From positions 1 through 18,655 of the forward strand of contig NZ_JADKCX010000072.1 in the NCBI RefSeq assembly GCF_016718685.1: DNA of 18,655 bases, written 5' to 3'. Each line of letters opens with the position of its first letter. Positions within the stretch are counted from its first letter, which is position 1. This document shows, one piece after another, positions 1-7,572 of this stretch. Position numbers and translations under genes: made by a program. The notes beneath the pieces are model-generated. The model worked only from the letters and a program-made list of their open reading frames with translations, made no database searches and was not told the origin of the DNA. This DNA comes from Haliscomenobacter sp. (GTDB lineage: Bacteria; Bacteroidota; Bacteroidia; Chitinophagales; Saprospiraceae).

Positions 1-1007
1 CCCAAATCCAAACCCATTCGGGTCAGGTTTGCATGGGTATAATGGCGAAAATTGGGACCTACTTCAACCGCCAGCGAAGGCGTGATCAAGACATTTGTAC
101 CTATGCCCAGGCCATAAAAAAACCCTGATTGGGATTCGGCATAATCTCCTTGCTCGATCTTGCTGCCGTAGGGGCCTGCGCCTGCGGTGAAAAAAAGGCC
201 CGCTTTGGCACGGATTCGGTAGTAGTAGCGCAGATGGGGTTCCAGGGTCCAATAGGTACTTTTGACTCCCTCCAGGTTACTGTCGTTGTAGTTGAACGAA
301 AGGCCAGCGGCAAAACGATCGGCTACAAAATAGGCTACCTGTGGGGATAGATTCAGATCCCGCTGCTGGTTGGCTACTTCCGGGAACCGGAGCTTCATAA
401 GTCCGGTTCCAAGCATCCAGGTTCCTTTTCGGAAGGGGTTAATGCTGGTGAGGGAGGCGTTGCGTTCCTTGTTCAAATAAATGGCCAATCCGGTATAGAG
501 TGCGAAACTGGCCTGTTCGCCGGTTTGTTGGCGACCAGCTCCAACTTCCAGGGCCAGAGAAGGTGAAATAAAATGGCTCAAACCAAGGGCGGCCTGGTAT
601 CCCCAACGTTTTTGACCATCGGGCACCAATTCAAGGTCAGTGTTGCCACCCAATTCAATGAAAAAATTGCTGTTAGTTGCTTCTGGATTCAGGTAGTAGC
701 GGGCATTGAGGGATAGCCCCAATCTGGAGTAGGATGTTGCCATTACGCTGTTGGTGCTGAACGCGCTTACGCCCCAGACCAGAAAATGATCACTGAGCGC
801 ATAACCACCTGCCGTCAAAAACGTCAAGTTGAGCGATGACTGATCATTTTTCGAAAGCAGATTTGCAGAAAATTTGTCGCTGGCGATGCCAAATGATCCA
901 GAAAAAATCTGGGTAGGAGGGAGGTAAATTGCGCCTTTTTGAACTTGGGCAAACAAGCTTGTGCATGCACAAAGCAAGCACACGAGGGTTAAATGCAGGG
1001 GTTTCAT
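1..1007 (-). CDS. Outer-membrane beta-barrel protein with duplicated barrel (C-terminus cut by window edge)
   Basis: Reads without a stop from an ATG at 1005-1007 to the window edge (about 335 residues seen). Residues 1-21 form a signal peptide ending LFAQ. The rest alternates short hydrophobic and aromatic strands with polar turns, as in small outer-membrane barrels. Two halves align: residues ~23-180 and ~193-336. QKGAIYL matches RKGTWML, YSRLGLSLNARYYL matches YWTLEPHLRYYY, and HFISPSLALEVGAG matches VLITPSLAVEVGPN. This suggests tandem duplication of an eight-stranded porin-like barrel unit, or one larger barrel grown by duplication. Location in the outer membrane is inferred from the signal peptide and strand pattern; the substrate is unknown. 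The gene diverges from the membrane-protein gene starting at 1203. Confidence 0.75.
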   Translation of the reverse strand, partial: MKPLHLTLVCLLCACTSLFAQVQKGAIYLPPTQIFSGSFGIASDKFSANLLSKNDQSSLNLTFLTAGGYALSDHFLVWGVSAFSTNSVMATSYSRLGLSLNARYYLNPEATNSNFFIELGGNTDLELVPDGQKRWGYQAALGLSHFISPSLALEVGAGRQQTGEQASFALYTGLAIYLNKERNASLTSINPFRKGTWMLGTGLMKLRFPEVANQQRDLNLSPQVAYFVADRFAAGLSFNYNDSNLEGVKSTYWTLEPHLRYYYRIRAKAGLFFTAGAGPYGSKIEQGDYAESQSGFFYGLGIGTNVLITPSLAVEVGPNFRHYTHANLTRMGLDL

Positions 1008-1202
1008 ATACTGGGTTTTAGGTTAAATTTTAGCCAATTTGCAGGGAAAAAAAGAAATGAGCAAGTGCTGCTTACAACTGGAGCATTTTTTCGATGAATG
1101 CTGGAATTCTACCGTTTATTCAATACATTTATACAGACAATCTCAAGCACAGCACATTTCATGGTATTGTCCGAAAAGATACCACTACCCAAAAAAACAC
1201 CA

Positions 1203-1892
1203 ATGACCAAAAAATCCGAACTTATTGCCGATTATTTCCCCAACATCTACCTCGCCGTTATTTCCTTGCTCCAGGGCATCGCTCTGTCCCAATTGGTGCC
1301 GATCTTTCTCACTTATGTCGAGATTGCCGAACACCCCTGGTTGGACATCCATTTGTTGCCGATCCTGCTGATGCTGCTGATCATTTTTACCATTTGGCAC
1401 CATTATGCCATCAGCATTTTTTTCCTGCGCTGGTTTCCCAATATCATCGATACTTTGGTGCCTTTTTTGGTCGGTGTGGCGCAGTTTGTCCTCATTTCTT
1501 ATTTGAACATCGAGACGAGCTTGTCCGACATGAAAATGGACGACTGGACCCTCGGCTTTGCCATTTTTTTGATGTCGGGGTCTTTCCCATATTTGGCGGC
1601 GGCCTGGCGCCTGGAGGTCGATTTGTTTGCCAATATGATGAGCAAAAAGAACGCCTTACGGCATGGAGAACTGACCAAGAAATATTACAAGTGGGCGGGG
1701 TACTCCATTTTTGTTCAGGGCTTATTCGTTATGCTGATTGTACTGCTGCACCAGGATCGTTGGTTGTTGTTCTCGCTGATTTTATTGCTGAGCCACCTCT
1801 TGCTGTTTGAATATTGCCTTTTGTACCGCATCAAGCCGCATTATGTCAAAAGTATGGATGAATTTGAGGCGGATGGTCATGCTTCCCGTTGA
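1203..1892 (+). CDS. Six-span inner-membrane protein of unknown function
   Basis: A 229-residue hydrophobic protein starting MTKKSELIADYF. I chose the ATG at 1203 because the 35 codons upstream in frame (from 1098) are polar and not family-like, while the first membrane span begins about 15 residues after this Met. Spans are roughly YLAVISLLQGIALSQLV, LLPILLMLLIIFTIW, IIDTLVPFLVGVAQFVL, FAIFLMSGSFPYLAAA, IFVQGLFVMLIVLL and LLFSLILLLSHLLLFEY. The motif WHHYAISIFFLRWFPNIID between spans 2 and 3 looks conserved, but I cannot name the family. The C-terminus is short, charged and probably cytoplasmic. It is transcribed away from the barrel gene at 1007 and towards the porin gene at 2008, with a 115-bp gap. 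No function is assigned. Confidence 0.75.
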   Translation: MTKKSELIADYFPNIYLAVISLLQGIALSQLVPIFLTYVEIAEHPWLDIHLLPILLMLLIIFTIWHHYAISIFFLRWFPNIIDTLVPFLVGVAQFVLISYLNIETSLSDMKMDDWTLGFAIFLMSGSFPYLAAAWRLEVDLFANMMSKKNALRHGELTKKYYKWAGYSIFVQGLFVMLIVLLHQDRWLLFSLILLLSHLLLFEYCLLYRIKPHYVKSMDEFEADGHASR

Positions 1893-2007
1893 ACGCGCGT
1901 CCTCTTTCCACAGTATTTTAAGTCTCTCCCCATTTATGAGGATGTTTTGGGGGTATTGATTTCCGAACTTTGTAGGATTGATTAAACGCACACTTCACAG
2001 AACCAAC

Positions 2008-3372
2008 ATGAAAAAGCACCTAGTAACCCTCTTGCTGTTTGTACAAGTTGCAGTACTAGCAAAGGCACAAAATTCAACCGAAACAGCCCACTCCATTCTT
2101 CCCGCTGATGGCATTATCCAGTATCTGCCCAAGGATACCAGCGCTGCGGCAACACCGGCCATCCTTTCCACCAACAAACTGCAATTCACGCCCCAGGTCA
2201 ATTTTTTCTTTTTGCCCGAAGGCACCCTGAATTACAAAGAAGCAGGATTGGCCGTGGACACGGGTCACCTGAATTTTTATTTGCGCGGCGATTTTGGTGC
2301 AAAACTGTCTTTGCCCAAAAATGTGGATATGGTGTTCAGTCTGCAATCGTATGGGGTGTATACCCGTAGTTTGGGACCGCTGGATCCCAACCTGAAATTG
2401 TACGAAGGGTATGTAGACCTGAAAAAATTGGACAAAAACGGCCGCCTGGCCTTGCGGTTTGGCCGGATGTCCTTGGGTAAATACGGTTCAGAGATCCTGG
2501 TTGGCGACGATGATTTTACCAAGGGGCGGAGTTTTGAGAGTGTAAGGCTGCGCTACAAAAGAAAGCGCGTAACCAGCGACCTGATGTGGGTGCAATTGTA
2601 TCAGCCCGCTCCGGCGGCTGCCGATTTTGAATGGAATCACCCCATCTTTTTGGCCACCTTCAACACCTTTAACTTTTCCAGGGCGATCAACTTCGATGCC
2701 AATCTCCCTTTTATCATTGACCAGTACAACAGTGGATTGCGCACCACTGTGTTCATGCCCGATGTTCGCGCCTTTGGCCAATTGGGCAACTTTCGATATT
2801 CTGCTGAATTCATTCTGCAAACCGGAACCGCCAAAGGTATCTTGAATGAGAACATCACCGGAACGGTCAATGCCTATGCAACGGAACTGAGTGCCGGGTA
2901 TACCTCCACTGACGGTAAACTTAGCGCTCAGCTTGCCTATTACCGGGCTAGTGGTGATGACAATCCTGGTGACACGGAGCTGAAGTCCTACAATGTATTG
3001 TGGCAAAATGAACACCGTCGGTTTGGCTATGTCGATGCGTTCAAAGGATCGAATGTACAGGCCACCACTTTGCACCTGGATTGGAAACTGGGCAGATTGG
3101 TGTCTACGGGTGTACATGGCGTTTTTGCGCAGGTGTTGGAGTCTAAGGATCGCTCCGCTGGTATTGCTACGCTTGGCTCCTTGAATGAACTGGCCACCAC
3201 CAGTAAATCCATCGGCATGGGCGGGGATTGGTACCTGAACTATTATTACAACCACAACCTGAATTTCCAGTTTTCAACCTCGGCTTTCAGGGCGGGTGAA
3301 TATTTCACAGCAGTAAATGGGGTGGATAAAACGATGATCAGAATGTACCTGATGATGGCTTTGAGAATATAA
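2008..3372 (+). CDS. Alginate-export-family outer-membrane porin
   Basis: A 454-residue secreted beta-barrel protein. The start is the ATG at 2008, which gives a clean signal peptide (MKKHLVTLLLFVQVAVLAKA, then Q); the TTG ten codons upstream is not needed. The pattern LRFGRMSLGKYGSEILV followed by GRSFESVRLRYKRK, then a later HRRFGYVDAFKGSN, matches the alginate_export (AlgE-like) family: arginine-lined strands followed by a stretch resembling H-x-F-x-G-x-M-D-x-F-x-x-N. Members are about 400-500 residue outer-membrane barrels for anionic polysaccharides or other organic anions; the family is much wider than alginate, so the substrate is unknown. No alginate biosynthesis genes are in the window. 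Upstream, GAACTTTG at 1965-1972 only loosely resembles a -7 box. Confidence 0.8.
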   Translation: MKKHLVTLLLFVQVAVLAKAQNSTETAHSILPADGIIQYLPKDTSAAATPAILSTNKLQFTPQVNFFFLPEGTLNYKEAGLAVDTGHLNFYLRGDFGAKLSLPKNVDMVFSLQSYGVYTRSLGPLDPNLKLYEGYVDLKKLDKNGRLALRFGRMSLGKYGSEILVGDDDFTKGRSFESVRLRYKRKRVTSDLMWVQLYQPAPAAADFEWNHPIFLATFNTFNFSRAINFDANLPFIIDQYNSGLRTTVFMPDVRAFGQLGNFRYSAEFILQTGTAKGILNENITGTVNAYATELSAGYTSTDGKLSAQLAYYRASGDDNPGDTELKSYNVLWQNEHRRFGYVDAFKGSNVQATTLHLDWKLGRLVSTGVHGVFAQVLESKDRSAGIATLGSLNELATTSKSIGMGGDWYLNYYYNHNLNFQFSTSAFRAGEYFTAVNGVDKTMIRMYLMMALRI

Positions 3373-3461
3373 GCAGTGGCGTAAAATGACTGAAAAATCA
3401 GACATTTTAAATACCTTGGCAGGCGAAATCAAAGCATTGTCAAACGCCAAAGCATCAAAAA

Positions 3462-3888
3462 ATGAGAAACCACCTAGTCTTTGCCAGCCTTGCGCTGCTT
3501 GTTTTATTTTCTTGCCAGGGAGAAAGTAAAAAAACACCAGATGTTGATGTAGAAGCAGTTACACAAGAAAGGGCAAGTCAACTGGCTGCTTTTTATTTTG
3601 GAACCTTGCCGAATGCAGATGGTGATGGAATCGAAAACCTTACTTTCGCTAAATGCCGATGTAGATCGGACCTTTACCTTAGAGGAAAGATACACCGACC
3701 AAAATCTAAATTCAAAAACGAGCGGAACCTGGACTGTAGACGGGGATATTGTCACCTTGACCAGTGAGTCGGGCAGTACCAAATATGAAGTTATGGAGAA
3801 GGGCCTCGTTAGCTTCAATACCAACGGAAGCAAACGAGATGACGCGACTGCAAAAAAATACCTGTTGAGAAAAGTCAAGGGGGAGTAG
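3462..3888 (+). pseudogene. NlpE-like lipoprotein, split by a one-base frameshift
   Basis: The first reading frame gives a lipoprotein signal (MRNHLVFASLALLVLFSC, lipobox LFSC) and continues to FYFGTLPNADGDGIE. It then goes off-family and ends at 3767. The family-like continuation, TLLSLNADVDRTFTLEERYT then SGTWTVDGDIVTLTSESG, is in the next frame and ends at 3888. Removing one A from the AAAA at 3634-3637 joins them as GIETLLSLNAD, matching GIETSLFLEKDG of E. coli NlpE, and gives an exact 141-residue protein. NlpE is an outer-membrane lipoprotein that senses surface and envelope stress. The usual CADC motif reads NADG here, so the paired cysteines are missing. This may be a true pseudogene or a sequencing error. 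It converges on pyrB with only 5 bp between stops. Confidence 0.75.
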
Positions 3889-3893
3889 TATTC

Positions 3894-4829
3894 CTACCCC
3901 TTCGCCGCCAACAAAAACAACACCGCCATCCGCACCGCAACCCCATTTTCCACCTGCTGCAAAATGATCGAATGCTCCGAATCCGCCACATCACTGGTGA
4001 TTTCCACGCCGCGATTGATGGGTCCGGGGTGCATGATCACGATTTTTTTGTCCAGCGAATCCAGCAATTGCCGGTTGATGCCGAAGTATTGAGCATATTC
4101 CCGCAGGGTGGGGAAATACTTGATGTTTTGGCGTTCCAGCTGGATGCGCAGGATGTTGGCCACGTCACACCATTGCAGGGTTTCGCGCACGTTGTAGCTC
4201 ACGCCCACGCCCAGTTTGTGGATGAACTTGGGCATCAGGGTAGGCGGCCCGCAGACCCTTACTTTGGCCCCCAGTTTTTGCAGACAAAAGATGTTGCTCA
4301 AAGCCACGCGGGAGTGCAGGATGTCGCCAAAAATGGCGACGTTTTTGCCTTCCAGGTCGCCCAGTTGCTCTTGCATCGAAAAAGCGTCGAGTAGCGCCTG
4401 GGTGGGGTGTTCGTGCGTCCCGTCGCCCGCGTTGATGATATTGGCATCGATGTGCTGTGCCAAAAACTGACAGGCACCGGGAGCGGGGTGGCGCATCACC
4501 ACCATATCCACCTTCATGGACAGGATGTTGTTCACGGTATCCAGCAGGGTTTCCCCTTTTTTGACCGAAGAAGAAGAAGCCGAAAAATTGATGGTATCTG
4601 CCGAAAGGCGTTTTTCCGCCAATTCAAACGAGACCCTGGTGCGGGTTGAATCTTCAAAAAAGAGATTGGCGATGGTGATGTCGCGCAGAGAAGGCACTTT
4701 TTTGATGGGGCGATTGATGACTTCTTTAAAATTGGTGGCGGTGTGAAAAATCAGCCGAATGTCCTCCGTGCTCAGGTCTTTGATGCCCAGAAGGTGTTTG
4801 CTGCTTAGTTGTTGGTTAGCACTTGCCAT
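3894..4829 (-). CDS. pyrB: Aspartate carbamoyltransferase, catalytic chain
   Basis: A 311-residue enzyme that joins carbamoyl phosphate and L-aspartate to make N-carbamoyl-L-aspartate, the committed step of pyrimidine synthesis in the cytoplasm. The carbamoyl-phosphate loop STRTR lies at residues 61-65 within FFEDSTRTRVSFE. The second-subunit loop SVKKGETLLDT is at 88-98, RHPAPGA near 113-119, GDGTHEHPTQALLDAF at 135-150, and HPGPINRGVE near the C-terminus. Length matches bacterial PyrB. The start MASANQQLSSKHLLG lies 8 bp after the pyrR stop, so the two genes form a transcription unit. No regulatory chain (pyrI) or pyrC is adjacent. Confidence 0.96.
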   Translation of the reverse strand: MASANQQLSSKHLLGIKDLSTEDIRLIFHTATNFKEVINRPIKKVPSLRDITIANLFFEDSTRTRVSFELAEKRLSADTINFSASSSSVKKGETLLDTVNNILSMKVDMVVMRHPAPGACQFLAQHIDANIINAGDGTHEHPTQALLDAFSMQEQLGDLEGKNVAIFGDILHSRVALSNIFCLQKLGAKVRVCGPPTLMPKFIHKLGVGVSYNVRETLQWCDVANILRIQLERQNIKYFPTLREYAQYFGINRQLLDSLDKKIVIMHPGPINRGVEITSDVADSEHSIILQQVENGVAVRMAVLFLLAAKG

Positions 4830-4837
4830 TGTCCCGT

Positions 4838-5395
4838 TTATTGTGCCTCTTTTTTGTCAGAAAATAAAATCACGCGGTCTTCGCCGTGGGTATGCGCCCA
4901 TTCCACTTTAACATAAGCCTCGTCTACGGCGTCTACTTTGATGCCGGTAAAGGTAGAACGAATCGGCAATTCGCGATTGAAACGTCGGTCTACGAGGGTC
5001 AATAGTTCCACTTTTTCGGGCCGCCCGTAGTGGTTGAGCGCGGTCAGTGCGGCCTGCACCGTACGCCCGGTGTACAACACATCGTCTACCAGGATGACGT
5101 TTTTCTTTTCCACCAAAAAATCCATTTCGGTTACACTGGCGTGCATGGACGCACCGGGGCGGCGAAAATCGTCGCGGTAGAAGGTGATGTCCAGTTTGCC
5201 GTAATCGATGTGCTGAATGTTGAGGTGGTCGACGAGGTGGCGGTAGATGCGCTCCGAAAGCGCCACGCCACGCGGCTGAATGCCTACGATACAGGTGTTG
5301 GAGAAATCATCGAACTCTTCAACCAATTGATGGCAAAGCCGATCAATGGTGAGGGCAAAGCGCTCGGAGCCGATGATGATGCGTTGTTTATCCAT
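4838..5395 (-). CDS. pyrR: PyrR: pyrimidine operon regulator / uracil phosphoribosyltransferase
   Basis: A 185-residue phosphoribosyltransferase-fold protein. The PRPP loop VILVDDVLYTGRT lies at residues 100-112. GKLDITFYRDD (66-76), GRPEKVELLTLVDRR and RELPIRSTFTGIKVD match PyrR rather than general Upp enzymes. Family members make UMP from uracil and PRPP, and in Firmicutes bind pyr mRNA to cause attenuation. Whether RNA binding persists in Bacteroidota is not shown here; I could not find a convincing PyrR-binding loop upstream. It directly precedes pyrB, which fits a pyrimidine role. An exact TAnnTTTG box lies only 7 bp upstream of the ATG, suggesting a very short leader. The ATG at 5393-5395 fits family N-termini. 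Confidence 0.93.
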   Translation of the reverse strand: MDKQRIIIGSERFALTIDRLCHQLVEEFDDFSNTCIVGIQPRGVALSERIYRHLVDHLNIQHIDYGKLDITFYRDDFRRPGASMHASVTEMDFLVEKKNVILVDDVLYTGRTVQAALTALNHYGRPEKVELLTLVDRRFNRELPIRSTFTGIKVDAVDEAYVKVEWAHTHGEDRVILFSDKKEAQ

Positions 5396-5402
5396 AGATG
5401 GG

Positions 5403-5410
5403 CAAAGATA
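5403..5410 (-). promoter_or_regulatory. Putative -7 box for pyrR
   Basis: The minus strand reads TATCTTTG, an exact match to the Bacteroidota -7 consensus TAnnTTTG, just before the pyrR ATG. The -33 element is weak: a TTTT at 5427-5430, about 16 bp further upstream. If this box is used, transcription starts within a few bases of the start codon, giving a nearly leaderless mRNA. Confidence 0.4.
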
Positions 5411-5524
5411 AAAAAATGCTGGTAGGAAAATCTAGTAAGAAGGGACATACTTTTAATGCAACGAGGAGGAGAGGTCCGTAACCGGATGGTTGGGGTCAGT
5501 TGGGGTAAAGGTTTAGTTTTACCG

Positions 5525-5607
5525 GCCAGGGGGACCTCTTCACTTATTTCCTCAGGACAGTGTTTTATTGAGAGCACTACAAAGGTAAGGGCGAAAGTCC
5601 CCCTGGC
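5525..5607. repeat. Long-range 11-bp perfect inverted repeat in the pyrR upstream spacer
   Basis: GCCAGGGGGAC (5525-5535) is exactly complementary to GTCCCCCTGGC (5597-5607), enclosing 61 bases with a weaker internal AGTG/CACT pairing. The spacer 5396-5634 contains no supportable gene. A second small hairpin, GGTAAA/TTTACC, lies just to its left at about 5505-5523. It could be a 3' UTR structure for the upstream membrane-protein gene, or part of a structured RNA. Its role is unknown. Confidence 0.5.
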
Positions 5608-5634
5608 ATACCCCCAGTTCTGGTGTATTTTGGC

Positions 5635-6348
5635 TTATTTTTCGCCGGGGAGGGTGATGAAACGGACATATTGCGCATGCCAGAAGCCAATGGCCATGAG
5701 GATTTGGCCAATGATGAGGAAGCCGTTTTTTAGCGAAGACAAGGTGGTGAATAGGTGATAATTTTCTTTGTGCACCACATCGCCTACCATGAAGAGGAAA
5801 ATACCGATGATGTGCGGAATCATCAAGCCAAGGCTAATCCAGGCATATGGATTTTTGTAGAGGGGTAAGGAAAGATTTGATTTAAATAGAAAAAAAAGAT
5901 AGTAGGCTGCCAATACAAAAATAAAGATTGCATCAGCCGCAGGATTGAATTTTCCATACACTTTGTACCCTTCAATGAATAAATAATTCAACACGCAGAC
6001 CAGCAACAACAAGTAGGAGATCCAATGAACAACCCTTCCTTGATGTTTTTTTCCAAGCAATAAGGTGTAAAACCATCCCAAGAATATAAAATCTAAAACA
6101 TAATACAATATGCCAATAAAACTGGTGTCCTGAATGTCAAAGTACTTGAAATACCCTTCTAATGAAGCATAGTTTTTACTCGCATACCAGAGGAAAGATA
6201 ACTCGGAAACATTGACCACTAAGGAGAGTACGCAGTACATTAAAAAAATGCGCAAAGGTGTATTCAAGTCCTTGCGCTTTAAGGCCGCAATAATGATGGG
6301 TAGGCAGCTGGCTGCTACGGTAATTCTTGCAATTAAGATCGTGTTCAT
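5635..6348 (-). CDS. Multi-span membrane protein, unknown function
   Basis: A 237-residue hydrophobic protein with about seven predicted membrane spans. It begins MNTILIARITVAASCLPII and ends in a short charged tail (ITLPGEK). The stretch LYYVLDFIFLGWFYTLLLG and the late NPYAWISLGLMIPHIIGIFL then GFLIIGQILMAIGFWHAQY resemble a family of Bacteroidota membrane proteins in which a seven-span domain occurs alone or attached to signalling domains. I recognise the pattern but not a defined function. The start ATG at 6346-6348 is the first Met before span 1. A 239-bp gap with inverted repeats separates it from pyrR downstream, so it is probably a separate unit. Confidence 0.75.
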   Translation of the reverse strand: MNTILIARITVAASCLPIIIAALKRKDLNTPLRIFLMYCVLSLVVNVSELSFLWYASKNYASLEGYFKYFDIQDTSFIGILYYVLDFIFLGWFYTLLLGKKHQGRVVHWISYLLLLVCVLNYLFIEGYKVYGKFNPAADAIFIFVLAAYYLFFLFKSNLSLPLYKNPYAWISLGLMIPHIIGIFLFMVGDVVHKENYHLFTTLSSLKNGFLIIGQILMAIGFWHAQYVRFITLPGEK

Positions 6349-6431
6349 TGTGGGAAGGTTTTATAGGGTCAAGGGAAAAAGTTGCCCTGAATTTGGCAAT
6401 TGAATGCAAATTCAGGACAAATGGAATGGAG

Positions 6432-6998
6432 TTACGGTGAGGGGATTTTGTAACCGGTGCTGGCGCCTTGGCCGGCGCCACCAGGCTCTTTTATGGTCAT
6501 AGAAGCTGCACAAAAAAATGCATAAAATATTGCCTGCCCCTGCTCATCAACATTCTTACCAATTCGTCCTAAAACTACAGTAAGATTAGCAGAAATATCG
6601 GATGCCCCAATACGTAAATCTTCAAAATCAGATTCATTAAATACAAAGTAATGATCAAAAGATTGATCATGTTCTGTTAGCACTTCTTCAAATCCTTCGT
6701 CGAATGCCACCCAATCAGCATCTATCAGCAATGAAGAGCTAATATCAGTAACTTTAAGCGCAACCTCGGCGGATGAAAAAGCGTTGAAAAGTTGTTTCAA
6801 TTTCCATAGTGAAATTGGAAATACCTTCTCCTGTGAAGTGTCTACCCAATAGTTTTCAATCAAATCATTCATTATACCAAAGGCGGCAGTATTTCTGATG
6901 CCTCCTACTCCCGAAGATTTAAAAATTGTAGCCATTTTGTTGGATTTGGTTTCGAGGTTGAATCCCAAATTGTAACCATTACTTTTGAGTGCTTCCAT
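6432..6998 (-). CDS. Orphan protein of unknown function (188 aa)
   Basis: A 188-residue soluble-looking protein with no signal peptide or membrane span. It is rich in acidic and aromatic residues in the middle (DADWVAFDEGFEEVLTEHDQ, SFDHYFVFNESDFEDLR). It ends in a Gly/Pro tail, EPGGAGQGASTGYKIPSP, which may be flexible. I do not recognise a family. Its ATG at 6996-6998 overlaps the end of the upstream ORF by 20 bp, so the two are probably translated together. It lies in the AT-rich stretch downstream of the decayed protease, and in an intact relative it could be part of that protease's gene set. That association is inference from position only. Confidence 0.6.
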   Translation of the reverse strand: MEALKSNGYNLGFNLETKSNKMATIFKSSGVGGIRNTAAFGIMNDLIENYWVDTSQEKVFPISLWKLKQLFNAFSSAEVALKVTDISSSLLIDADWVAFDEGFEEVLTEHDQSFDHYFVFNESDFEDLRIGASDISANLTVVLGRIGKNVDEQGQAIFYAFFCAASMTIKEPGGAGQGASTGYKIPSP

Positions 6999-7407
6999 TG
7001 TTGAATTTATCTTTGGTTGAAAGCAAGGTTTTAATTGATAACTTAAAAGCTTGACGATATTGATTTAAATAATCATTAGCAATCGCGCGCAAGCCCCCAA
7101 CCACCTTCTTCTCTGTATAAGCTATACCCGTAAAAAGTTTAAGGTCAGAATAATCTGCGGCCGGAGACATGTAGGCTTGGCCATTGTAGTCAAATGAAAA
7201 AAATTCATACTTGAATGGAGGGAATTTAATGAGTTCATATTTCAGGCTCCCTTGGATAGCGTCTGGTCCTTGTAAATTACTCAAAATAATTTTTTTGTTG
7301 TTTGAATTTAAGGTGTCAAAACTTATGTCAACTTTATCTTTCAATAAAGTAAAATTTGAAATTGCATTTAGCACCCCCCTTTTTGAAAAGTACTTAATAT
7401 TGCACAT
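6979..7407 (-). CDS. Orphan protein of unknown function, possibly 5'-truncated (142 aa)
   Basis: A 142-residue lysine-rich protein starting MCNIKYFSKRG. There is no clear signal peptide. The middle (GPDAIQGSLKYELIKFPPFKYEFFSFDYNGQ) looks like a beta-rich domain, and the C-terminus is a basic helix (GLRAIANDYLNQYRQAFKLS). No family is recognised. The reading frame stays open upstream of the ATG for about 21 codons with protein-like content (KVDKTLSIGRSKDVVSG) before a TAG near 7469. The annotated start may therefore not be the ancestral one; either the gene is truncated or a non-ATG start is used. The coding sequence is AT-rich compared with its neighbours. Confidence 0.55.
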   Translation of the reverse strand: MCNIKYFSKRGVLNAISNFTLLKDKVDISFDTLNSNNKKIILSNLQGPDAIQGSLKYELIKFPPFKYEFFSFDYNGQAYMSPAADYSDLKLFTGIAYTEKKVVGGLRAIANDYLNQYRQAFKLSIKTLLSTKDKFNNGSTQK

Positions 7408-7538
7408 CCCCGAAACAACATCCTTACTTCTTCCTATGCTAAGTGTTTTATCTACCTTATTGGCCTATGAAAAATAAAGCATTTATTAAGCTTTTCTGCT
7501 GATAAGTATTTAACCATAGCGAAGTATTTATTTTTTCA

Positions 7539-7556
7539 ATGATTCTTTTGAATCAT
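7539..7556. repeat. Perfect 7-bp hairpin downstream of the protease remnant
   Basis: ATGATTC, a TTTT loop, then GAATCAT. It lies 17 bp beyond the remnant's stop codon on the minus strand, in a gap (7408-7572) that holds no other gene. No T-run follows on the minus strand, so it is not a standard terminator. Confidence 0.4.
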
Positions 7557-7572
7557 CTATTTTCTTCAACCC

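Noticed and set aside
1094..1810. A 238-codon plus-strand frame overlapping the membrane-protein gene
   Set aside because: Its translation is Pro/His/Arg-rich with no domain pattern. The alternative frame gives clean membrane spans and a sensible end.
1946..1972. A promoter for the porin gene (TTTG at 1946-1949 with GAACTTTG at 1965-1972)
   Set aside because: The spacing is about 15 bp rather than about 19-21, and the -7 box lacks the initial T, so I did not list it.
2488..3255. A 255-codon minus-strand frame opposite the porin gene
   Set aside because: It is antisense to a well-supported signal-peptide porin, and its translation shows no signal peptide, domain or motif.
5495..5540. A fifth copy of the G-rich/C-rich repeat family (GGTTGGGGTCAGTTGGGG)
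   Set aside because: The G-rich words are similar, but the GGCCC centre and a matching C-rich arm are not clear. It was kept only as a separate inverted repeat.
5540..5560. A PyrR-binding RNA loop upstream of pyrR (minus-strand TGTCCTGAGGAAAT)
   Set aside because: Only the UCCnGnG part resembles the Firmicutes consensus. The following AGG and pyrimidine do not match, and the likely promoter lies downstream of it.
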